DNA of 64,000 bases from JALHOP01 sp964484195 (GTDB lineage Bacteria > Myxococcota > XYA12-FULL-58-9 > JALHOP01). The stretch covers positions 868,001 through 932,000 of the forward strand of contig CAZAER010000001.1 in NCBI GenBank assembly GCA_964484195.1, in the 5' to 3' direction. The notes below the pieces were generated by a model that saw only the letters and a list, made by a program, of their open reading frames with translations, was not told where the DNA came from and searched no databases. Both the position numbers and the translations under genes were made by a program. Positions 16,781-24,775 of this stretch are shown piece by piece (the first letter of the stretch is position 1; each line of letters opens with the position of its first letter).

Positions 16781-17361
16781 GCAATGGCACGACGCCGGTC
16801 CTCGATCGCGCCGTTTCCTCACCGTCCTTGGCACAGCTAGCCCTCGACAACGGCGACAACGCGCTAGCGATCGTGCCGCCATCGCCTTCCGCCGAGCGTC
16901 GCGTCGTCCAACCCCAGCGCGGCATGGTGAAGGTCAGCGACATCGCCAAGTACGACGCCGAGCTCGTGAACATCCTCCACACCCGACTCGACTTCACGCA
17001 GGTCCTCCCTGGCGCGCGCCTCGCCCCCTCGGACGCATACGCCGTCTTGAAGCCGCTCGAGCTCGCGCGTTTCGATGCCGTGCAGCAGGGCCTCGGCTGG
17101 GTCGCCTTCCCGTACAAGGTAGCCCACGCGCTGACAGCGCTCGGCGTGCTCGGCACTGGCGCGGCCGCGGCGCTGCAGGATTCACCGACTGATGCCCTGG
17201 GCGCGGTCTTCGTAGGCGCTGTGGTCGTCGGCATGGTGTCGGCGATGCTCTACGGCCTGACGTCTGCAGACGTCGTGAAGCCGAGGCAGCAGCAGCTCAT
17301 CGACCGCCTGACCAATCTGCGCAACGCCGGCACTCGGGTGCCGATACCTGACGCACAATAA
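16777..17361 (+). CDS. small membrane-hairpin protein, gene B of a duplicated pair
   Basis: 194 residues from the ATG at 16777; longer in-frame starts lie inside gene A and give Arg-rich nonsense. N-terminal soluble domain (about 1-105) with the motif LHTRLDFTQV...DAYAVLKPLELARFD, then two membrane helices (about 113-160) and a basic/helical C-terminal tail. The fourth gene has the same order and the motif LHARLDFSKV...DAYAVLAPNEFARFE, so B and B' are clear homologues. Coupled to gene A by a 4-base overlap. Function unknown. Confidence 0.75.
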   Translation: MSNGTTPVLDRAVSSPSLAQLALDNGDNALAIVPPSPSAERRVVQPQRGMVKVSDIAKYDAELVNILHTRLDFTQVLPGARLAPSDAYAVLKPLELARFDAVQQGLGWVAFPYKVAHALTALGVLGTGAAAALQDSPTDALGAVFVGAVVVGMVSAMLYGLTSADVVKPRQQQLIDRLTNLRNAGTRVPIPDAQ

Positions 17362-17371
17362 CGAGGTTTCC

Positions 17372-17836
17372 GTGCGTGCAAGCTACGTCCCGCTGAAAGA
17401 GATTCATGCCTTCGATTCCGCTGTTGCCGCAGCGGTCGCCCGCGATCTGACCACCGATCAACTCAAGGGCTCGGAGCGGCGGATTCCAAGCAATGCAGCC
17501 GACAAGATGGGTTGCCGCGACACCCTGCACGCTATCGCGGATCGCCAGTGGACCGTCGAGCTAGCACGGTCGCGTCGCGTCGTGGGGTTCAGCGCCTTGG
17601 CTTGCGCGGGCCTCGCTGTCGTTGCGGCCGGGTTTACCCTCGGTGTTCCGGTGGCGTCACAAGTCGTGGTCGACGCTGTCGCCGCCTGCATCCTCGCGGT
17701 CAGTGGCGTCGCCGTTCACCATGCCATCGAGGCTGATATCAAAGAGGCGGACGAAGCCTGTGCCGAGAAGTGCGCGATGCTCCGCCTGCGCAAGCAGCCG
17801 CCTGCCGTCAGAACCTCGCGCGAGGGTTGCGCCTAA
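17372..17836 (+). CDS. small membrane-hairpin protein, gene A' of a duplicated pair
   Basis: 154 residues from a GTG with GAGG 6 nt upstream (CGAGGTTTCCGTG). It is homologous to gene A: polar N terminus with SNAADKM, two membrane helices (about 68-115; second begins VVVDAVAAC), charged C-terminal helix with two Cys (EACAEKC). The gap to gene B is only 10 nt and its stop overlaps the next start (TAATG). Confidence 0.7.
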   Translation: MRASYVPLKEIHAFDSAVAAAVARDLTTDQLKGSERRIPSNAADKMGCRDTLHAIADRQWTVELARSRRVVGFSALACAGLAVVAAGFTLGVPVASQVVVDAVAACILAVSGVAVHHAIEADIKEADEACAEKCAMLRLRKQPPAVRTSREGCA

Positions 17837-18432
17837 TGAACAGCTCGTTGGTCAAGACGCCGGTGCGCCCCGTCGACGAAATCCCGCTCTCCATCACAGA
17901 GCCCACGGCCAACCTTCCAGCGCTCGCAAAGCGCCACCCGGTCGAGGTCGGGAACAACCAGGCGCGCGTCGAGGTCCGGGAGGTTGCGGCACATGACGGC
18001 GCGCTCGCTGAAGCGTTGCATGCCCGCCTCGACTTCTCGAAGGTGGTCAACAACGGCTGCACCGTCACCGCCGCGGATGCTTACGCGGTCCTCGCGCCCA
18101 ACGAGTTCGCGCGCTTCGAAGTCATCGCGGCAGCGCTCAAGTCCGTCAAGAAGACGCAGAGCGTGTTCAACGCCTTCGCTTGGGCGACGGGTGCAGCAAC
18201 AGCCATGGGCGTGACCTCGCTGGCGCTTTACTCCAGCGTTCCGTTCGTGGGCCAGGCCTTCTGCGACCTCGTCGGGGCCGTGTTCGCCGTCCTTATAGTG
18301 GCCGCAACCGCCGACGGCGTCGGGAAGACCAAGCAGGAGATGCTTGCGACAATCCCGAAGAAGCTCGCCGCTCTCCCCGGTGGACAAAAAGAAACACCGG
18401 CCGACGAAACGCAGCCCGCCAAAGCGGACTAG
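17836..18432 (+). CDS. small membrane-hairpin protein, gene B' of a duplicated pair
   Basis: 198 residues from the ATG at 17836 (TAATG junction). Homologous to gene B: soluble N-terminal domain with LDFSKV and DAYAVLAPNEFARFE, two membrane helices (about 115-160; second begins FCDLVGAVF), then a Lys-rich tail. The four genes thus form two homologous A-B pairs in one operon. All four share an Asp just before the second helix, so A and B types may themselves be distantly related. The stop shares a CTAG with the convergent FHA gene. Confidence 0.75.
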   Translation: MNSSLVKTPVRPVDEIPLSITEPTANLPALAKRHPVEVGNNQARVEVREVAAHDGALAEALHARLDFSKVVNNGCTVTAADAYAVLAPNEFARFEVIAAALKSVKKTQSVFNAFAWATGAATAMGVTSLALYSSVPFVGQAFCDLVGAVFAVLIVAATADGVGKTKQEMLATIPKKLAALPGGQKETPADETQPAKAD

Positions 18433-19595
18433 GTCAAAATCGCCAGAATCAGCGTGACGCTCGCGGCGATGAGCAGCGTCACCAGGCCGATGACGATCCA
18501 CTCGGTAGGTAGCTTGCTCTGATTGTCGGCCAGCAGGTCCGGGTCGATCTCGACATTGCCGAGCTCATCCTCGGGCTCACGCTGCTGATTGAGAGTGCCT
18601 TCGCCCGGCAAAGGAGGCGGCGGCAGCGCGCCTTCGGTGCCGGGATTGTCCATGCCGGCGAGCCCGTCGTCTGGTGCACCCATGACCGATGCTTCGCCGC
18701 CGTTCGACTCCGGCTCGATGGGCTCTTCGACCTTGAAGCCGGGCACGTCCTCGAGGGCGCGCAACAGGTCGGCATCCGGATCGATGTAGACCGCTTTGAC
18801 GGGACCGATGGTCACCTCGTCGCGGTCCTTCAAGCGGCGCGACTTCTTCACCAGCTGATCGTTGACCAGGACGCCGTTCTTCGAGCCCAGGTCCTCGATG
18901 ATGAAGCCGCTCCAGTCCTTCTTCACGCGGGCGTGGCGGCGCGACACGTTCGGATCGTTGAGGACGAACTCGCAGTCCTTCGAGCGGCCGAAGTTCCACT
19001 CGGTGAAGTTGCCCTGCATGGTGAAACGCGTGCCTTCGTCGGCACCGTTCAGAACGCGGAAGTACGGCCCTTCACTGCGCGCTTCACCGAGGCGGCCGAG
19101 AATACCCTGCACGGCGCGCGCCGCGATCGCCTTGGTGCCCTCACCGGGGACCGACTCGATCAGCTTTTCGGTCTCGATCGAGACCTTCACCTTCGCCTTG
19201 GTGAGCTCGATGATGTCGCCGTCTTTCAAGACCTTCTTCTCGCCTTTGGCGAGCTTGCGGCCGTTGACAGCAGTACCGTGCGTCGAGCCCAGGTCTTCGA
19301 TGACGTACAAGCCGTCCGCTTCAGCGATGCGTGCGTGTTGGCGTGAGATAGTCGAGAGCGGGATCTGGAAGTCGGCCGAGCCATCGCGGCCGAGAATGAT
19401 GGTCTGCGCCGTCGACTCGTGCGCCAGGGCGCGCGGTGCCTGTCCTTCGATCTCGATGACGGCGTTGAGACGAATCACGTTCGTTCTTTTTCGCCCTGCC
19501 CCCGAGCCCTGACCCGCCCAATGACTGTCATCGGAAGGCTCAGGTTCCTCGGGCGCGCCATCACTGGAACTGAAGTTGTTTGACGCGGTTGACAC
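18429..19595 (-). CDS. double FHA-domain membrane protein
   Basis: 388 residues. Two FHA domains bind phosphothreonine peptides: FHA1 core about 67-115 (LGRDGSADFQI, SRQHARI, STHGTAVNG) and FHA2 core about 199-247 (FGRSKDCEFVL, SRRHARV, SKNGVLVN). Both keep the Gly-Arg, Ser-x-x-His and Asn-Gly residues needed for binding. A Pro/Glu-rich linker leads to a C-terminal membrane helix (about 365-386), so the FHA domains face the cytoplasm as a tail-anchored scaffold. The GTG start lies 35 bases inside the upstream TPR gene. It probably reads the output of a Ser/Thr kinase such as the one at 22874-24430. Confidence 0.85.
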   Translation of the reverse strand: MSTASNNFSSSDGAPEEPEPSDDSHWAGQGSGAGRKRTNVIRLNAVIEIEGQAPRALAHESTAQTIILGRDGSADFQIPLSTISRQHARIAEADGLYVIEDLGSTHGTAVNGRKLAKGEKKVLKDGDIIELTKAKVKVSIETEKLIESVPGEGTKAIAARAVQGILGRLGEARSEGPYFRVLNGADEGTRFTMQGNFTEWNFGRSKDCEFVLNDPNVSRRHARVKKDWSGFIIEDLGSKNGVLVNDQLVKKSRRLKDRDEVTIGPVKAVYIDPDADLLRALEDVPGFKVEEPIEPESNGGEASVMGAPDDGLAGMDNPGTEGALPPPPLPGEGTLNQQREPEDELGNVEIDPDLLADNQSKLPTEWIVIGLVTLLIAASVTLILAILT

Positions 19596-20646
19596 ACCAC
19601 TCTCGCTGTTCGGACAGCTCCTCGCCGCGCAATAAGTCGACGAAGCGCTGACACATTTCGATCACTTGCTCACTGCGTGCCAGTTGATCGAAGGTTCGCG
19701 CGGCTCTGTAGTGCGCTAGCTTGTGTTTACCCTCGCTTAGCCGGATTGCGTAGAGGAATTCGTCCCCTGCGTTGTCGTAGAGCTTCTGCTCCTCGAAAAC
19801 CGTGCCAAGACGGAAGTGGGGCTCAGGATCGCCAGGATTCTTAGCGATTTCATCCATGTACTTACTGACAGCGCCGCCCTGGAGCGCTAGGCACTCGTAG
19901 CCCTCCGTCAGGTTTTTCTTGCACTCGATGCAGTCCTTGTCGATGGCGACCGCCGCGACGCAGGCGGTCACGGCATCCGAGCAGAGCTGCTTGCGCAGGT
20001 AGGTGTAGCAGAGGTTGTAGTAGCCCATCGCGTCGTTCGGGCAGACCTCGATGAGCTTGGCGAAATGGCCCTGGGCCTCGTCGAAGTTGCCGGCGCCCAG
20101 CGCGATGACGCCGAGACCCATGCGGCAGTCGCAGAAGCCGGGATCGAGCTCGATGCACTTCAGGAACTCGGGCTTTGCCTTCTCGGGCTCGCCTTCGTTG
20201 AGCAGCGCGTTGCCGTAGTTGCGGCGGGCACCCTGGTAGCCCGGGTCGTACTCGATGGCCTGCTTGAACTCGTCCATGGCGGCCGCGGTTTCGCGGCGCT
20301 TCAAGAAGATGACGCCCAGGTTGTTGTGGGCTTCGGCGAAGTCGTTGCGACGCGAGATGGCGCGCTTGAAGTACTCGACGGCGAGATCGTAGTGACCGCG
20401 CGACGCGGCGATCTGGCCCTTGAGGTTCCAAGGCTCGGCGTACTTACCGCCGGTGTACTCGATAGCGATGTCGCAGCGCGCTTCCGCCTGATCGAGCAAA
20501 CCCTGTTGCACGTACTGGGCGCAGAAGGTGTTGTTCTCGACGGCTTGCGGCGACGGCTTCCACGGCACGCAGAACGAGCAAGCAGCGGGCATCACCAGCA
20601 CGACGGTGAGGCCAAGGATTCGGATGGGTCTCGTCCAGCTTTGCAT
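19561..20646 (-). CDS. TPR-repeat lipoprotein (Tgl/PilF-like)
   Basis: 361 residues from the ATG at 20646, giving a signal peptide with lipobox PAAC (SWTRPIRILGLTVVLVMPAAC). Six or more TPR units follow, for example the conserved pairs AEAHNNLGVIFLKR and GARRNYGNALLNEGE. Size, lipidation and repeats resemble Tgl/PilF pilotins that assemble the PilQ secretin, but other TPR lipoproteins look similar, so this is only a likeness. Many cysteines (CDCRMG, CIECKK, VTACVAAV) are unusual for the family. Promoter placement favours this start over one 13 codons upstream, which would overlap the -35. It overlaps the FHA gene and is transcribed with it. Confidence 0.8.
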   Translation of the reverse strand: MQSWTRPIRILGLTVVLVMPAACSFCVPWKPSPQAVENNTFCAQYVQQGLLDQAEARCDIAIEYTGGKYAEPWNLKGQIAASRGHYDLAVEYFKRAISRRNDFAEAHNNLGVIFLKRRETAAAMDEFKQAIEYDPGYQGARRNYGNALLNEGEPEKAKPEFLKCIELDPGFCDCRMGLGVIALGAGNFDEAQGHFAKLIEVCPNDAMGYYNLCYTYLRKQLCSDAVTACVAAVAIDKDCIECKKNLTEGYECLALQGGAVSKYMDEIAKNPGDPEPHFRLGTVFEEQKLYDNAGDEFLYAIRLSEGKHKLAHYRAARTFDQLARSEQVIEMCQRFVDLLRGEELSEQREWCVNRVKQLQFQ

Positions 20647-20656
20647 GGTCTGCGAA

Positions 20657-20685
20657 GTTGTAGGCGGGTCCAGAAGTACTGTCAA
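20657..20685 (-). promoter_or_regulatory. promoter of the TPR-FHA operon
   Basis: Minus strand: TTGACA (20685-20680), 17-nt spacer, TACAAC (20662-20657). The predicted start near 20650 leaves only about 4 nt before the ATG at 20646, with no Shine-Dalgarno. It is back-to-back with the promoter of the barrel gene. Confidence 0.6.
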
Positions 20686-20708
20686 TTTGGCACGTTACCA
20701 GCGCCGAA

Positions 20709-20737
20709 TTGACACCCGCCCCCGAACCGTTTAGCCA
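20709..20737 (+). promoter_or_regulatory. leaderless-type promoter of the outer-membrane barrel gene
   Basis: TTGACA (20709-20714), 17-nt spacer, TAGCCA (20732-20737), ending 6 nt before the ATG at 20744. Transcription should start at the initiator codon. Confidence 0.55.
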
Positions 20738-20743
20738 ATCTCC

Positions 20744-21460
20744 ATGCGTGGATTGTGGTCCCGTGTGGCGCTTGCCGCCGCCCCCGCCTTCTTGTGTGCC
20801 GCTGCGCTCCTCACGCCCGGGGAAGCGTTCGCTCAGTACAAGAACAACTCGTTCGGTCTCGACTTGGGTGGCTGGCTGATCAGCAAGCCCACGCTCCTCG
20901 ATGCCCAAGGCAACATCAAGCCGGTCGATCAGCGCCCGACGCGCCTCGCCAACGGCTTGCGCATCGGCGGCGAGACCAGCGTGAAGATGTCCGAAGATCA
21001 TTGGTGGTTCACAGGGCGCGTCAACGTCGGATTCCTCCGCTACGGCGGATCAGAAGAAGGCGACGTCTCGGCGCAGTTCGACGCCGCCGCAGGTGACGCG
21101 CTTGGAACTCTGCTCGGCGTGCAGGGCTCCATCGGCGTGCGCTACGTCATCTTCACCGACCGCTTCCGACCTTACGTCCAGGCCGCCTTGTCGTACATGC
21201 ACTTGTTCTCGTTCACCAGCGCAGCCGACGACGCATGTACCGATTCGGCAGTGCAGTTCTGTACCGGCGTGAGTAGTGCCATGAACGCGTTCCTCCCGCA
21301 CAACGACATCGGTGCGTTCCACCTCCAGCCGGGCTTCGAGCTGATCTTTACCCGCGATACCGCGCTGCACATCTTCGCGGACATGCAGCGCTGGATCGTC
21401 TTCAACGCGAGCGACAACAACGCCGTCGTCATCGGCGCCGGCATCATCTGGTTCACATGA
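20744..21460 (+). CDS. predicted outer-membrane beta-barrel protein
   Basis: 238 residues. Cleavable signal peptide with site after AFA (LTPGEAFA-QY). The mature part alternates amphipathic strands and turns (FGLDLGGWLI, WWFTGRVNVGFLRYGG, GSIGVRYVIFTDRFRPYVQAALSYMH) and ends in an aromatic residue near the C terminus (GAGIIWFT), as in small eight-strand barrels. Two Cys around residues 165-175 could form a loop disulfide. Ligand or cargo unknown. The stop overlaps the ATG of the following lipoprotein gene, so the two are likely to act together in the outer membrane. Confidence 0.75.
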   Translation: MRGLWSRVALAAAPAFLCAAALLTPGEAFAQYKNNSFGLDLGGWLISKPTLLDAQGNIKPVDQRPTRLANGLRIGGETSVKMSEDHWWFTGRVNVGFLRYGGSEEGDVSAQFDAAAGDALGTLLGVQGSIGVRYVIFTDRFRPYVQAALSYMHLFSFTSAADDACTDSAVQFCTGVSSAMNAFLPHNDIGAFHLQPGFELIFTRDTALHIFADMQRWIVFNASDNNAVVIGAGIIWFT

Positions 21461-22113
21461 GAGCCCTACAACGCGCAACCCTGGCCACCGCGATGTCCGC
21501 AATCGCGGCATGCGGCGGCTTCACCAACGGCGGCGGCGGCACCAACACCCTCGAGGTCGAGGCCCTCGTCAGCTTCGCTGCAGGCAACGCCAACATGAAC
21601 GCGCGGGTTTCGGTGGTGCAGAACGGCGCCCAGGTGCAAGGTGCGGTCGTCACCTTGCGCGACGAGGAGACCGAAGCGGTCTTCAACCTCGAGCCCGAAA
21701 GCAATTTCTATCGCGCCAACATCGCCGGCGGTTACCGCCGCAAGCTCGAGCTCAAAATCGAGCGCGGCGAAGACAACCTCGACGCCAAGCTAGAAGGCCC
21801 CGGCGAGCACTTCGTTTCGAATCCCTTCGACGGCACCACCATCGAGCTCGGCGAAAACCCGCTGACCGTCAACTGGGCGGTCTCGGACGGCATCCGCGCC
21901 GACGACGTCGCCATCACTTTGGACGGGTCCGAATACCGCGGTGAGACCAGCCACGATCGCGGTGAAGTCGAAGTGCCGCGGGAGCTCCTGCGTGTCGGGG
22001 ATGATGTCATCCACATCGAACGGTCGAACGGCGTCGATCTCGATGGCGGCACCGGAAGCTCGCGCTTCACCATCAGCTACGACGCGTCGAGCACCGTCAC
22101 CTTCGAAGACTAG
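21457..22113 (+). CDS. lipoprotein of unknown function
   Basis: 218 residues. Lipoprotein signal MRALQRATLATAMSAIAAC with Cys at about 19, then GGFTNGGGG linker. The rest is predicted beta-rich, with Ig-like strands (RVSVVQNGAQVQGAVVTL) and many Asp/Glu/Asn. No family recognised. Coupled by ATGA to the barrel gene. Its TAG shares a CTAG with the convergent gene. Confidence 0.75.
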   Translation: MRALQRATLATAMSAIAACGGFTNGGGGTNTLEVEALVSFAAGNANMNARVSVVQNGAQVQGAVVTLRDEETEAVFNLEPESNFYRANIAGGYRRKLELKIERGEDNLDAKLEGPGEHFVSNPFDGTTIELGENPLTVNWAVSDGIRADDVAITLDGSEYRGETSHDRGEVEVPRELLRVGDDVIHIERSNGVDLDGGTGSSRFTISYDASSTVTFED

Positions 22114-22859
22114 CGGCCTGTCGGCAACGGCGGACGCACCCAGCGGCCCATTTCTGCGGCGACGGCAGGGTCGGCCACCGCCATCGCCTCCAGGCCGGCG
22201 GCTCGGCTGCCGTAGATGCGCTCGAGCTCGCTGAGCATATGGGCGCGGTACTCGTCTTTCTGGACTGGGTAGATGCTCTTGTCGCTGGGCAGCGAGCGCC
22301 AGAGGTCGACCATGTCGGCGAGATTACGCTGCCGGCGCGCCGCGCGTTCGGTCGCGAGCGCCTGTGGATCTTGTGCCGGCTCCACTACGCGCGGCTGCAC
22401 GGGGTCGAGCGAGCGCGGTGGATCGAGGGCGACGCCGCTCGAGGGCGCGGGCGTGATCAAATTGCGAGGTGGCGCAGTCGGGACACGGGTCGGCCAGCGC
22501 CGTTCGGCTGCCTCGAAAAGCTCGAGCAACCTCGCCTCGGGTGACACGCCGAGCCGCTGCACGAGCGTCGCGCGCTGCGTACCGAGGTTCGGGGTACCGG
22601 CCAAAGCAGGGACGTAACGGCCAAGCTCTTGCCCCACGCGCGCGCGCACCTCGGCTTCGCTCGGGTTGGCTCCGTCGCCAAAGTAGCGCTCCACGAAGGC
22701 AGCCATCTGGCCTTGCGCGACTTCCAGGTACTCGGGATTCGCCCGCAAGGTCGCGGCGTCGTATCCCGAGAAAACGGCGAGCAGGCCGTAGGGCGGGGTC
22801 GCAGGACGCTCGGCGGGAGCACTGACGCGGCGGTCGAGCGGGTCTAGCGGATTGGTCAC
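22110..22859 (-). CDS. hypothetical protein, 249 aa
   Basis: No signal peptide or membrane segment. The N terminus is Pro/Ala-rich, then a helical region (about 25-120) and a second helical region (about 170-240), joined by a Pro-rich linker. GTG start; TAGGGT ends exactly 6 nt upstream (22871-22866), as expected for a leaderless mRNA. No known domain. It resembles other unsignalled Pro/Ala-headed hypotheticals in this window (5339, 29011, 60489) in composition only. Confidence 0.65.
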   Translation of the reverse strand: MTNPLDPLDRRVSAPAERPATPPYGLLAVFSGYDAATLRANPEYLEVAQGQMAAFVERYFGDGANPSEAEVRARVGQELGRYVPALAGTPNLGTQRATLVQRLGVSPEARLLELFEAAERRWPTRVPTAPPRNLITPAPSSGVALDPPRSLDPVQPRVVEPAQDPQALATERAARRQRNLADMVDLWRSLPSDKSIYPVQKDEYRAHMLSELERIYGSRAAGLEAMAVADPAVAAEMGRWVRPPLPTGR

Positions 22860-22873
22860 GGCCCCACCCTACA

Positions 22874-24430
22874 TCATTCGCGCGTGATTCGTCCCCTACC
22901 CAGATCGGCGATGAGGCTCGCCCCCCCGGTGGTGACGTCGACCGTCTGCTTGAGCCGGCGTCCGGAGCCGCGAACCTCGACGACGTGTTTGCCAGGCGAG
23001 AGCTTGAGCGACTTCTTGGTGATCTTGCCGTACTTCTTGCCGTCGACCGTGAGCGTGCCACGGCCACCGCGCACCACGATGTCGATGCTCCCGGGCTCGG
23101 CCTTGTCGGGTGGCAGGTTCTTTCCGACCGCCGGGTGGTCGGGCTTACCCTTTTCCTCGACGTCTGGGGTGTCCGCTTTCGCGGTCTCGTCGGGTTTCTT
23201 GGTGGTATCGGTCAACGGGCGCGGCTGGAACACCAAGTAACCAGCGAGCAAGACGGCGAGCCCGGCTAGAACACCAACCACGGCGTAGAGCCAACCGCCG
23301 GTTCGCCCTTGACCGCGCGACGCCAGCAGCTCCGTGTTGCTGCGGATCGCCTTCATGCCAGGCGTCGTGACGCCGCTAATGGCGTGGACCTCGTCGTTCT
23401 CGGGGTCGACCTCGAGCAAGCGCTCACGCAAGGTGACGGCGCTTTGCTCGTCGTGGTCCTTGATAGCGACCTTCAAACGCGACGTGAGGTACGACACGGC
23501 GCGGCGCCGTGCGAGCTGCGCGTAGGCCTTCGGGTCACGCATGTAATCGCGCAGATCGTCGCGCAGATCGGAGACGCCGTTTTGCTCGAGAGTGAGCTTC
23601 AAGCGCTCGCGCACCATCTCGACCGAGCGGAAGCGTTTTTTGGGCTTGGCCTGCAGGCACTCGCCGAGCAGCTCGCAGAACTCTTGCGACAGCGACGGGT
23701 TGTACTGGCGAGCGTCGCGAATGCGCCCCGAGACGACGTTGCGGAACATCTCGACGGGGCTGTCGCCTTCGTAAGGCAGCTCGCCAGTTGCGATGTTGTA
23801 GAGCAAGGCGCCGAGCGCGAAGATGTCGGTTCGCGGCCCCAGCGCGCGGTTCATCATGAGCTCGGGAGCCATGAAGCCCGGCGTGCCGATGACGTCGGTG
23901 TCCGCTTGCCAGCCGTCGACGGCGCTGTCCTCGCGGATCGCTTTGACGACGCCGAAGTCCGTTAAAACGACACGCCCCTGCCCGTCCATGAAAACGTTCT
24001 CGGGCTTGAGATCGCGGTGAATGACGCCAGCTTCGTGGGCCACTTGCAGCGCGAGGCAGAGCTCGTGCCCGACGGCAGCGGCCGCAGGCTCGGGCATCAT
24101 CCCCTTGCTGTTCATGATGTTGAACAGATCGTCGCCCTCGAGCTTCTCCATGACCAGGTAGAGGTGCTCGGACTCGACGCCGGAGTAGTCGTAGATCTCG
24201 ACGATGTTCGAATGCCGCAGCGCAGCAATGGCGCGCGCTTCACGGTGAAAGCGCTGACGGCCCTTGGCATCGCGGGACAAGCTCTGGGCTACGACCTTCA
24301 TCGCAACTTCGCGATGAAGCTTCGGATCCCAGGCGCGATACACATTTCCCATCGCGCCGTGACCAAGGATGCCGCGTATCTCGTAGCGGTCGATGGTCTC
24401 CGGATCGTTCACCGTTGCAGTGTAACTCAT
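22874..24430 (-). CDS. Ser/Thr protein kinase with membrane helix and PEGA-like domain
   Basis: 518 residues. N-terminal Hanks-type kinase domain (about 16-275): glycine loop GHGAMGNVY (23-31), Lys45 in VAMKVV, catalytic HRDLKPEN (138-145), DFG (158-160), GTPGFMAPE. All catalytic residues are present, and Arg before the Asp marks an RD kinase activated by phosphorylation. One membrane helix at about 382-405 is followed by a Pro/Lys/Asp-rich linker and a C-terminal PEGA-like beta domain (about 445-515) outside the membrane. It likely senses an envelope signal and phosphorylates cytoplasmic proteins, possibly ligands of the FHA protein at 18429-19595. Confidence 0.92.
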   Translation of the reverse strand: MSYTATVNDPETIDRYEIRGILGHGAMGNVYRAWDPKLHREVAMKVVAQSLSRDAKGRQRFHREARAIAALRHSNIVEIYDYSGVESEHLYLVMEKLEGDDLFNIMNSKGMMPEPAAAAVGHELCLALQVAHEAGVIHRDLKPENVFMDGQGRVVLTDFGVVKAIREDSAVDGWQADTDVIGTPGFMAPELMMNRALGPRTDIFALGALLYNIATGELPYEGDSPVEMFRNVVSGRIRDARQYNPSLSQEFCELLGECLQAKPKKRFRSVEMVRERLKLTLEQNGVSDLRDDLRDYMRDPKAYAQLARRRAVSYLTSRLKVAIKDHDEQSAVTLRERLLEVDPENDEVHAISGVTTPGMKAIRSNTELLASRGQGRTGGWLYAVVGVLAGLAVLLAGYLVFQPRPLTDTTKKPDETAKADTPDVEEKGKPDHPAVGKNLPPDKAEPGSIDIVVRGGRGTLTVDGKKYGKITKKSLKLSPGKHVVEVRGSGRRLKQTVDVTTGGASLIADLGRGRITRE

Positions 24431-24631
24431 TGTGGTTGGCGGGCGAATCTCGTGCAGCTGACGGCAGATCGTCGACCACGACGCCCGTCGGTGTCTTGCT
24501 CGTGAGCTTTTCTTTCGCTGATTCTCACGTCAATTCACGCAGTTGCACGGACCCAAGCTTTTTTCGGCAACGTCCTGACGCACCTGCCGATACTAGTCTT
24601 GAGCCTCGCTGGGCTTGATTACAATTGAATG

Positions 24632-24712
24632 GCGGCTCGTGGTAGGTTCAGCGAAGCTCGATTAGTACTTGGACGGCCGTTCTCATGGTGGGTGCGGCCG
24701 TCCTTTTTTTTT
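24632..24712 (+). ncRNA. candidate small RNA ending at an orphan terminator
   Basis: TACAAT (24620-24625) with TTGAGC 15 nt upstream (24599-24604) could start an RNA near 24632. It would end at the terminator at 24671-24712, giving about 80 nt. No plus-strand protein gene ends in this gap, so the terminator needs another explanation. The -35 spacing is short, so the promoter is uncertain. Confidence 0.35.
24671..24712 (+). terminator. intrinsic terminator with no upstream gene
   Basis: Stem GGACGGCCG (24671-24679) with CGGCCGTCC (24695-24703), 15-nt loop, followed by nine T (24704-24712). Confidence 0.85.
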
Positions 24713-24775
24713 GGCCGATCGACTCCGCTGGCACCGCCATCCTAGCAACGCTGCTGTCACACGCCCCGAGGATGC

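Larger units (their letters stand above)
24431..24775. other. 345-base intergenic region with candidate small RNA
   Basis: Lies between the divergent kinase and amidohydrolase genes. AT content is higher than in the neighbours around 24530-24630. It holds a -10-like TACAAT and a strong plus-strand terminator (listed separately). No protein-coding frame here looks real. Confidence 0.6.

Noticed and set aside
22273..22617. Plus-strand frames opposite the 249-aa hypothetical
   Set aside because: No signal, no start site; the minus-strand gene has a well-placed -10 before its GTG and protein-like composition.
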